Shown here: one piece after another, positions 1 to 6,234 of the stretch
Position numbering within the stretch: the stretch's first letter is position 1
Layout of the letters: each line of letters begins with the position of its first letter
Origin: DTKY01 sp037440765
GTDB taxonomy: Bacteria > Acidobacteriota > Terriglobia > Bryobacterales > Bryobacteraceae
Assembly: GCA_037440765.1 (NCBI GenBank)
Contig: JBBITL010000037.1
Span: 1-42,992, forward strand
Direction of reading: 5' to 3'
Length of the DNA stretch: 42,992 nt
Position numbers and translations under genes: made by a program
Notes under the pieces: model-generated
Told to the model about the DNA's origin: nothing
Databases searched by the model: none
Seen by the model: only the letters and a program-made list of their open reading frames with translations

Positions 1-1
1 C

Positions 2-82
2 GCTGCGACCGGCCTGGCCCTCGCGGCTGAGGATCAGGTCCTCGTAGCGGGAGAATCGGAGATTTATTTCGCAGACCCGTGA
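2..82 (+). CDS. C-terminal fragment of an unidentified protein (enters from the left edge)
   Basis: An open frame runs from the window edge to a TGA at 80-82 and reads as 26 residues ending in QVLVAGESEIYFADP. The composition (alternating hydrophobic stretch, few odd residues) is compatible with a protein C-terminus, but it is too short to assign to a family. The other frames close earlier or look less protein-like. It would converge on the UspA gene that ends at 135. The call is weak, and the fragment could equally be non-coding. Confidence 0.3.
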   Translation, partial: AATGLALAAEDQVLVAGESEIYFADP

Positions 83-134
83 GCGAGGGGACGGCTTCTT
101 CCCACGGTCCCTGCGCCAGCCGGACCGCCCCGCT

Positions 135-1007
135 TCAGACGCTCGCCACGGGGCAGGGCGACTGGCGGATGATGGCGTAGGCGTTGGTGCGCAGGCGGCC
201 GAACATGCCGGCCGCCGAGCCGCGGCCGATCACCAGCAGGTCGGCCTTCAGGTTCTTGGCCGCCGCGCAGATCGCCCGGGAGGCGTCGCCCGTGTCGATC
301 AGCACCTCGGGAGCGGCCCCGATCCGCTCGGCCAGAGCCGAGAGCTCACTGCGGGCCTCTTCGGCCAGGCGCTGGCGCCACTCCGGGTCGAAATACTCGC
401 CCGAGAGCGCCTCGATCGGCGGCGTGACGTGAAGCAAAGTCAGCCCGGCCCCCATCTCCTTTGCCAGCCACCACGCCCACTCCAGTGTCTTGGCGCTGCC
501 GGGGCCCAGGTCAACTGCCGCCAGCACGCGCTGGAAGGCGGCGTCCCCCGTCCTGGGCGCCTCCTCCAGGTGAACGCCGGTCATCACCGGGCAGTCGGCG
601 TCGTGAAGCACCTTGGCGGTCACCGAGCCCAGTACAAAGCGGCGGAACGGCCCGTAGCCGTGGGTCGGCATGATGATCAGATCCACGCGGTTGTCGTGGG
701 CGTACTCCACCACTCTGCGGGCCGGGTCGCCCTCCAGCAGCACGCGATCCACCGGCAGGCGCCCCAGTTCGTCGGACAGATGCGCCTCCAGGTCCAGCTT
801 CAGTTGCTTGCTGCGCGCAGCGTACAGCTCGCTGAGCACCGCGGCGCCCACCTCCAGCGCGCTGAACTCGTAGTGCGGCGGAGGAACGGCGTGCAGCAGC
901 GTCACCTGCGAACCGAATCGGCAGCCGAGCAGGGCGGCGTAACGGGCGGCGCCCCGCGAGCGCCCGGAGAAGTCCACCGGAAGCAGTATCCGCGCCAGAG
1001 ACGGCAT
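135..1007 (-). CDS. Universal stress protein, tandem UspA domains
   Basis: A 290-residue cytoplasmic protein made of two Usp (Rossmann-like) domains, roughly residues 1-145 and 155-290. Domain 1 carries the nucleotide-binding signature PTHGYGPFRRFVLGS followed by HDADCPV. Domain 2 has the shorter IGRGSAAGMFGRLR...SPCPV version. Tandem Usp proteins bind ATP or AMP and accompany stress, energy limitation and anaerobic growth. I chose the ATG at 1007 because an AGGGAGG Shine-Dalgarno lies six bases upstream; the GTG three bases earlier is too close. The gene sits 40 bases behind the multihaem cytochrome gene on the same strand and is probably the last gene of that operon, which would link it to respiratory state (inference). 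Confidence 0.9.
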   Translation of the reverse strand: MPSLARILLPVDFSGRSRGAARYAALLGCRFGSQVTLLHAVPPPHYEFSALEVGAAVLSELYAARSKQLKLDLEAHLSDELGRLPVDRVLLEGDPARRVVEYAHDNRVDLIIMPTHGYGPFRRFVLGSVTAKVLHDADCPVMTGVHLEEAPRTGDAAFQRVLAAVDLGPGSAKTLEWAWWLAKEMGAGLTLLHVTPPIEALSGEYFDPEWRQRLAEEARSELSALAERIGAAPEVLIDTGDASRAICAAAKNLKADLLVIGRGSAAGMFGRLRTNAYAIIRQSPCPVASV

Positions 1008-1047
1008 CACTCGCCTCCCTAGGCTGAAAGATACCAGTTCCGGCAGG

Positions 1048-2511
1048 CTATTGCTTGGCGGGGGCAGGCGCCAGGCCCAGATCCACCAGAATCTGGGGAG
1101 CCGGGTCTTCCATAGCCAGGAGCTGATGGCAGGAGTTGCAGTCCTGCGAGATGGTCTTTCCGTCCTGGCTGGCGTGCTGCCCGTTGTGGCAGCGGAAACA
1201 GCCGGCGAAATCGGTGTGCCCCACGTTGTTGGGATACGTGCCCCAGGTGACTTTCATCTCCGGGAAAACGTTCCGGCTGTAGATGGCTACAAGCGCCCGG
1301 GCCGAGCGGGCGATTTCGTCGCGCCTGGCGGCGAAAACACCAGCATGGCTCTCGCGGTAGAAACGCTCGAGCGCCGCCGGGATCGCTGATGCCGCTGCCG
1401 CGTTGGAGGGGTACTCGGCCCGCAGAATCTCGACCGACTTCTTCTTCACGTACGGCAGATCGCGCGCGATTTCGCCGAGGCTCAGGGCGCGGTCCACGGC
1501 GCGCTCCGGAAGCTCGAAGGTGTGCGTCGGGCGGTTGTGGCAATCCATGCAATCCATCGTGCGGACCGGCAGCCTGGCTGTCTGTTCGGCCTTCGCCTCC
1601 GGCGACAGGTAGACGGTGGGCTTGCCTTCGCCGGTCGAGTACTCCACCCACGGGATGGTCTGGCGCGACTCGTCGGCCGGGGCGTAGCGCACCGCGATGC
1701 CAGCGCCAAGATGTCTGCCGTGTATGCCGGGACCCCGCCGCCCCCCGCCGACGCGCATCAGCAAGACGGTCTTGGTCATAGTGTTCGCCTCGTCCTCGGC
1801 GAACTTCTCCACCACCCGGAGCCGGTCTTCGGCGAACTTGTCCGGCCAGTGGCAGGTCTCGCAGGTCTCTCGCGCCGGACGCAGGTTATGGACGGGCGTG
1901 GGAATGGGCCTCTCGTAGGTATTGAAGGCCACGGCGAACACCTGGCCGATGCCGGAGAGCTTGCTGCGCACGTACCAGGAGGCGCCCTCCCCGATATGGC
2001 ACTTCACGCATTCCACGCGCGAATGCGGCGAGTTCTCGTAGGCAGCGTACTCCGGCTGCATGACAGTGTGGCAGGTCAGCCCGCAGAAAGTCACGCTGTC
2101 CATGTAACCCACCGCCGTGTAGCTGGTCTGCGCCGCGATGACGATGTTGGCGAGCGTCGCCAGAGCCACGAACAACGCCAGCCGCCGGAAGTCGGGATTG
2201 CGGAAGTTCACCGGCGGAAAGTCCGAGGGGTAGGAACCTCCTTTCCGCTCCGCCCGGAAGCGCAGGTAGATGCCGGCCGGAATCAGGGCCAGCCCCAGGA
2301 AGAACACCCCCGGCAGTACCAGGAAGCCGAGTATGCCGAAGTAGGGGTTTTCCACCTCTCGGCCGAAACTGGTGGCCAGGACGAAAACCCAGAACACCGA
2401 GGCCGTGGTCACCAGCACCACGCCGGCCAGGCTGACCGGGTTCACCGAGAGATGCACCAGCGGCGACCACCAGCCTCCCAGAAGGGACCTCAGCGAGGGG
2501 CGCTCCGCCAT
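1048..2511 (-). CDS. NapC/NirT-type multihaem cytochrome c, ImcH-like inner-membrane quinol oxidase
   Basis: A 487-residue protein. Three hydrophobic helices lie at about residues 26-48, 56-84 and 110-130, followed by a periplasmic haem domain. Five CXXCH motifs are visible (CVKCH, CETCH, CMDCH, CFRCH, CNSCH). The first haem site is CGLTCH at residues 143-148, with three rather than two residues between the cysteines. Three helices plus a NapC/NirT haem domain is the layout of Geobacter ImcH, which passes menaquinol electrons to periplasmic carriers; I count six sites here, and ImcH is usually described with seven. The start ATG overlaps the stop of the preceding cytochrome gene (TAATG), so the two are translationally coupled and probably belong to one respiratory module. 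The electron acceptor cannot be read from the sequence. Confidence 0.85.
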   Translation of the reverse strand: MAERPSLRSLLGGWWSPLVHLSVNPVSLAGVVLVTTASVFWVFVLATSFGREVENPYFGILGFLVLPGVFFLGLALIPAGIYLRFRAERKGGSYPSDFPPVNFRNPDFRRLALFVALATLANIVIAAQTSYTAVGYMDSVTFCGLTCHTVMQPEYAAYENSPHSRVECVKCHIGEGASWYVRSKLSGIGQVFAVAFNTYERPIPTPVHNLRPARETCETCHWPDKFAEDRLRVVEKFAEDEANTMTKTVLLMRVGGGRRGPGIHGRHLGAGIAVRYAPADESRQTIPWVEYSTGEGKPTVYLSPEAKAEQTARLPVRTMDCMDCHNRPTHTFELPERAVDRALSLGEIARDLPYVKKKSVEILRAEYPSNAAAASAIPAALERFYRESHAGVFAARRDEIARSARALVAIYSRNVFPEMKVTWGTYPNNVGHTDFAGCFRCHNGQHASQDGKTISQDCNSCHQLLAMEDPAPQILVDLGLAPAPAKQ

Positions 2512-4196
2512 TAGTGTTCACCTCCGCCTGGGGCGGGCTTCTCGCCGGGCGGGTGGTGGGAGTCGCGGCGCCTCGGGCTGACACCCCTAATCCAGGCCGT
2601 GTCCATAGGGTAGACTTCCGGGTCGAAGATCACGAAGTAGAAGTGCCAGATGACAATTGAAAGCGTGGCCAGCACGGCCTCGTAGAAGTGAATCGCCGTG
2701 GCCACGTCCAGCCAGCTTTTGGGCAGCCATGCCAGCGAGAAGTTGACCGCCCACAGCAGCACGCCCGTGATCGCCATCACGGCCGTGCCCCAGACCACGG
2801 CCCAGTATTCGGCCTTCTCCACGTACCCGTGGGCCGCCAGCCGCGGCTTCCGCCTGCGCAGCCCGAGCAGCCAGGCGAGATTCAACAGCCCGTCCCTGGC
2901 GTCGCCGGCGCGGGGCCACATCTCCAGCCAGTGCGAGCGCAGGCGGCGGCTGACGGCCAGCGTGATCAAGTGCATCAATGAGACGCCGATCATGACCGCC
3001 CCGGCCACGCGGTGAATGGTGCCGCGCACCGGGAACACACCCTCCCACCGCAACAGCGGACTCGCCCACCACTGGTCCGGGTACTTCAGCGCGAATCCGG
3101 TCCAGGCCAGAACCACAAATGAGACCAGCAAAAGAGCGTGCTGGACCCGTTCCCACCCGTACATGCGGACCTCGCCGGAAATATGCGGCCGGACCGCCGC
3201 CGCACGCGGGCCGGTTCCCGGCGCCGCCTGAAGCCGCATCCGGATGAGCTTCCTTATCCAGTCGGCCAGGTTGTGAACGAACATCAGACCGACGATGGCC
3301 GGAATCATCGCCAGGTACAGGTTGCGGACCCAGCGCACGCCCGCCGGTTCGTTCTGACCAGCCACCTGGTGGATGGTCCCCAGCGCGAACCGTCTTCCCG
3401 CGCCCGGGTGGCAGCGGCCGCAGGTGGCGGGGAGGTTCTCCGCGCTGACAGCCGACTTGGGGTCGGATGACGGGAGTATGTCGTGGTAGCCGTGGCAACT
3501 GGCGCAGTTAGCAACCGACTGGGATCCGGCCCGCCCGGCCAGGCCGTGGTAGGAGGCGTCGAAGCTGACAATCCGATCGGTGGGCAGCCCGTACCTGCGG
3601 GAGAGTCTCACGTCGCCGTGACACCCGGCGCAGGTTTCGCGTATGTGGGCCGGATTCACCGGCGAGGCGGGCTGCGTGTGAGCCAGGATGGAATGCTCTC
3701 CGTGGCAGTCCATGCACAGCGGGGCATCGGGCCTCCCCTCCATCATCGCCCTGCCGTGCACGCTCTCGCGATACTGGCCGGCGGCCTCGGTGTGACACAT
3801 CCCGCAGGTGTCGGGAACCTCCCGCCGGAACTGCTGCGAGGCGGTCCTCAGCGTGCCGTGCGGGCTGCCGTGGCATATCCCGCAATCCGGGGAGCCCGGG
3901 TTGCCTTGGGCCCTGGCCTGGCCATGCACGCCGGCTTGATCGGCGCTCGCCGTTCGTGCGTGGCATTGGGCGCACCGGGCCGGCGCGGCCCCGGCGGGGT
4001 GGGGGAACTGCTCGCGCCCTGCGTGGCACGTGGCGCAGCCTATGGCAGCGTGCGTGCTGCCTTTTATCCTCTTGGCTGTATCCTCATGGCAGGCCGCGCA
4101 ACCCGCGTCCGGCTGGCCGGAGGCAATGCAGGTGGCCGCCAGTGCCAGCGCGGCCGGCAGCAGCACGCGACGTATCGGCGAACCCAACATCATCAT
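2511..4196 (-). CDS. Nine-haem cytochrome c fused to cytochrome b561/HydB-type membrane domain, CbcL-like
   Basis: A 561-residue chimaera. A signal peptide (RRVLLPAALALAATCIASG) precedes nine CXXCH motifs between about residues 33 and 280: CAACH, CATCH, CAQCH, CGICH, CGMCH, CMDCH, CAGCH, CASCH, CGRCH. A C-terminal membrane domain of about five helices follows, with candidate b-haem ligands in VQHALLL, GTIHRVAG, SLMHLIT and IWHFYFVIF. Nine c-haems joined to a HydB-like b-type domain is the published layout of Geobacter CbcL, a menaquinol oxidase used for low-potential Fe(III) reduction. Equivalent function here is inference. The start is uncertain among three tandem ATGs (4196, 4193, 4190), of which GGGAG fits the second or third best. 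A TTG at 4253 upstream would spoil the signal peptide. The stop overlaps the next cytochrome gene by one base. Confidence 0.87.
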   Translation of the reverse strand: MMMLGSPIRRVLLPAALALAATCIASGQPDAGCAACHEDTAKRIKGSTHAAIGCATCHAGREQFPHPAGAAPARCAQCHARTASADQAGVHGQARAQGNPGSPDCGICHGSPHGTLRTASQQFRREVPDTCGMCHTEAAGQYRESVHGRAMMEGRPDAPLCMDCHGEHSILAHTQPASPVNPAHIRETCAGCHGDVRLSRRYGLPTDRIVSFDASYHGLAGRAGSQSVANCASCHGYHDILPSSDPKSAVSAENLPATCGRCHPGAGRRFALGTIHQVAGQNEPAGVRWVRNLYLAMIPAIVGLMFVHNLADWIRKLIRMRLQAAPGTGPRAAAVRPHISGEVRMYGWERVQHALLLVSFVVLAWTGFALKYPDQWWASPLLRWEGVFPVRGTIHRVAGAVMIGVSLMHLITLAVSRRLRSHWLEMWPRAGDARDGLLNLAWLLGLRRRKPRLAAHGYVEKAEYWAVVWGTAVMAITGVLLWAVNFSLAWLPKSWLDVATAIHFYEAVLATLSIVIWHFYFVIFDPEVYPMDTAWIRGVSPRRRDSHHPPGEKPAPGGGEH

Positions 4197-4253
4197 CTGC
4201 TCCCAGGTGCTTCCAGGTCTCCGGGAGCCCCCTCCGGCGCCACGCCGTGTCAA

Positions 4254-4604
4254 TCAACCGGCAGCGTTCCGGCGCTCCCCTTTGCCTGCCTTCAGCCTCG
4301 CAGCCATGATCGCCAGCACGGCGGTGCCCGGAGGATCGTCTTCGAACACGACCGAGATTATACCCGCTTCCCAGGCCCGCGCCAGCAACCGCGGGTCATT
4401 CCTGGTGACCAGAACGAACCTCTCCGGATTGGACAGTCCCGGCGGCAGCGACTCCAGCGCCGCGGCGTCCACGACGATCACTCCCTCAGCGGCCGTATTG
4501 GGAGATTCCACAATCTGCGCCTTCCAGCCTGCATTCCGGACCAGCAGATCCAGTAAGGTGTTGGCATAATCAACATTCGAGATCGCTATCTGGATGCTCT
4601 CCAT
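4254..4604 (-). CDS. Degenerate response-regulator receiver-like protein
   Basis: A 116-residue soluble protein with the beta-alpha alternation of a CheY-like receiver: beta1 IQIAIS, beta3 GVIVVDAAAL with Asp46 at the phospho-acceptor position, and beta4 RFVLVTRND. The acidic pair after beta1 is missing (SNVDYA) and the conserved Lys after beta5 is replaced in VVFEDDP, so normal phosphotransfer chemistry is doubtful. No output domain follows. It is the first gene of the cytochrome operon, about 57 bases before the CbcL-like start, and its own start lies about 24 bases from the transcription start predicted by the sigma-54 promoter. GGAG lies about eight bases upstream of the ATG. A role as a signalling partner of the divergent activator is a guess; a hypothetical protein is the safe label. 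Confidence 0.65.
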   Translation of the reverse strand: MESIQIAISNVDYANTLLDLLVRNAGWKAQIVESPNTAAEGVIVVDAAALESLPPGLSNPERFVLVTRNDPRLLARAWEAGIISVVFEDDPPGTAVLAIMAARLKAGKGERRNAAG

Positions 4605-4638
4605 GCCTCAGGCTCCGGCCCTTGAGGCAAGTGGAGCC

Positions 4639-4655
4639 AGCAATCGTGTGGCCAA
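4639..4655 (-). promoter_or_regulatory. Candidate sigma-54 (-24/-12) promoter of the cytochrome operon
   Basis: On the minus strand the sequence reads TTGGCCACACGATTGCT. Compared with TTGGCACG-N4-TTGCW, the GG and GC dinucleotides fall at exactly the required spacing and 14 of 17 positions fit; the differences are at positions 6-8. The implied transcription start, near 4628, gives a leader of about 24 bases containing GGAG before the ATG at 4604. A sigma-54 activator is encoded divergently 200 bases away. Confidence 0.6.
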
Positions 4656-4750
4656 ATCCGAGTCGCAGCGGCTCAAGCCCCAAAAGGCCGGTCTGCGGTC
4701 TCGTGAGCGGGCCTGCGCGACTGCGGAATGGCGCGGCTGAGGCAAACGAC

Positions 4751-4774
4751 CCAGCAGGGGCAGCGCGGTGCTGG
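4751..4774. promoter_or_regulatory. Candidate upstream activator site (inverted repeat)
   Basis: A perfect six-base inverted repeat, CCAGCA and TGCTGG, is separated by 12 bases. It is centred about 107 bases upstream of the -24 element, which is the usual range for dimeric enhancer-binding proteins. It also lies about 90 bases upstream of the activator's own start, so it could serve autoregulation. Short repeats arise by chance in GC-rich DNA. Confidence 0.3.
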
Positions 4775-4834
4775 GCGCCCGCCCGGCCCCCTCGCGCCTC
4801 CTGCGTTATTTAACACACCTCAGCGTGCGGCTGT

Positions 4835-4840
4835 TATACT
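4835..4840 (+). promoter_or_regulatory. Candidate -10 element (TATACT) of the sigma-54 activator gene
   Basis: TATACT ends 12 bases before the ATG at 4853, so the leader would be only about six bases. TTAACA lies upstream at a rather long 19-base spacing. No good Shine-Dalgarno precedes the ATG. Similar short spacings recur in this window. Confidence 0.4.
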
Positions 4841-4852
4841 CAGACAAGCAGC

Positions 4853-6199
4853 ATGTCTAAACTGGTCCCCGGCTGGCAACGAGGAGGCGTGCTGGAGGCG
4901 GTCTTCGACCAACTCCCCGACGCCCTCCTGCTCTACGACAGCCAGATGGTCATCACCGGTATCAACGCCTCAGCCGAGCGGATGCTTGGCATGGCTGCTG
5001 ACCAGATAGTGGGCCGGTCCTGCCGGGAAGTCCTGCAGTGCTCGGATTGCGAGCCGGCCTGCGGCCTCCGGGTGGGCCTCTCAGATCTGCCGTCCATGTC
5101 CAGTTCCACTGTGCGGCTGCACGTGGACAACGGCAGGGAGCGGCTGGCGGTGATCAGCACACGTAAACTGTTCGACGAGATGGGCGAACTGGCCGGAGCG
5201 GTGGCCAGCATCAAGGAGATCACAGACGAAGGCCCCAGCCAGAGGAGCGAGGTCATAGCCGAGAGCCAGGGCATGCGCGACGTGCTCCACTTCGTGCGCC
5301 GCATCGCGGCCAGCGAGGCCAGCACGGTCCTGCTGGAAGGGGAGAACGGAACGGGCAAGGATCTGGTCGCCAAGACCCTTCACTACCAGAGCCTGCGCCA
5401 GGCGGAGCCTTTCATCGCCATCAACTGCGCGGCCATTCCGGAAACGCTGCTGGAGAGCGAACTGTTCGGCTATGAAAAGGGAGCATTTACCGACGCCCGC
5501 CAGCAGAAGCGCGGCATCTTCGAGCTCGCCGACAAGGGCACGCTCTTCCTGGACGAGATCGGCGAGATCCCGCTCATGCTGCAAGCCAAACTCCTCAGAG
5601 TGCTCGAGGAGCAGACGTTCCGGCGGCTGGGAGGGCTGAAGGACATACGGCTGGATCTGCGGGTCATCGCCGCGACCAACAAGAACCTTCGCGAGGCGGT
5701 TCAGGAAGGCGCCTTCCGGCAGGACCTGTACTTCCGCCTCAACGTCATCCACGTCACCATCCCGGCGCTGCGGGAGAGGCCCGATGACATCATGCCGCTG
5801 ATCGCGTTCTTCATCCAGCATTACAACAGCAAGTTCAGGCGGCACGTGGAAGGCGTCACGCCCGAGACCGAGCGGCTGCTCATCGCGCACGACTGGCCCG
5901 GAAACGTGCGCGAGCTTCGCAACGCTATCGAACGGGCCATGATCCTGGAGGAAGGCGCCCTGATCACCGCCGCCAACCTGCCGCAAGCCATCAGCCGGAT
6001 GGGCGGACGCCGGGCGGTTGCGGCCGCGCCGCCCGCCCCGGTCATCCCCGACGAGGGACTGTCGCTTGAGGAGAGCGAACGGGCGCTGATCACCCGCGCT
6101 CTGGAGAAGACCAAGGGCAACCAGACCCAGGCCGCCCGCCTGCTCAAGATCACGCGCGACACGCTGCGCTACAAGATGAAGAAGTTCAACCTGCGCTAG
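4853..6199 (+). CDS. Sigma-54-dependent transcriptional activator with cysteine-rich PAS domain
   Basis: A 448-residue NtrC-class enhancer-binding protein. An N-terminal PAS domain (about residues 12-125) contains a compact cysteine cluster, Cys57, Cys63, Cys66 and Cys70. The AAA+ domain follows: Walker A GENGTGKD (163-170), sigma-54 contact loop GAFTDA (210-215, a common variant of GAFTGA) and Walker B LFLDEI. A Fis-type helix-turn-helix ends the protein (GNQTQAARLLKITRDTLRYK). There is no receiver domain, so the PAS is the likely sensor. The clustered cysteines could hold a metal or Fe-S centre or react to redox (inference). The gene diverges from the cytochrome operon, which has its own -24/-12 promoter, so that operon is the probable target. 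The start lacks a clear ribosome-binding site. Confidence 0.92.
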   Translation: MSKLVPGWQRGGVLEAVFDQLPDALLLYDSQMVITGINASAERMLGMAADQIVGRSCREVLQCSDCEPACGLRVGLSDLPSMSSSTVRLHVDNGRERLAVISTRKLFDEMGELAGAVASIKEITDEGPSQRSEVIAESQGMRDVLHFVRRIAASEASTVLLEGENGTGKDLVAKTLHYQSLRQAEPFIAINCAAIPETLLESELFGYEKGAFTDARQQKRGIFELADKGTLFLDEIGEIPLMLQAKLLRVLEEQTFRRLGGLKDIRLDLRVIAATNKNLREAVQEGAFRQDLYFRLNVIHVTIPALRERPDDIMPLIAFFIQHYNSKFRRHVEGVTPETERLLIAHDWPGNVRELRNAIERAMILEEGALITAANLPQAISRMGGRRAVAAAPPAPVIPDEGLSLEESERALITRALEKTKGNQTQAARLLKITRDTLRYKMKKFNLR

Positions 6200-6221
6200 G
6201 CGGCGGCACGCCCGGCCGTTG

Positions 6222-6227
6222 TATACT
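6222..6227 (+). promoter_or_regulatory. Candidate -10 element (TATACT) of the acyl-CoA synthetase gene
   Basis: TATACT ends seven bases before the ATG at 6235, which would place the transcription start at the start codon itself, i.e. a leaderless message. No -35 match is seen at 17 bases. No Shine-Dalgarno is present before this ATG. Confidence 0.4.
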
Positions 6228-6234
6228 CCGCTCG

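Noticed and set aside
5480..5500. GAFTDA instead of GAFTGA as a sign of an inactive sigma-54 activator
   Set aside because: GAFTDA is a frequent natural variant in active enhancer-binding proteins, and Walker A and B are intact.
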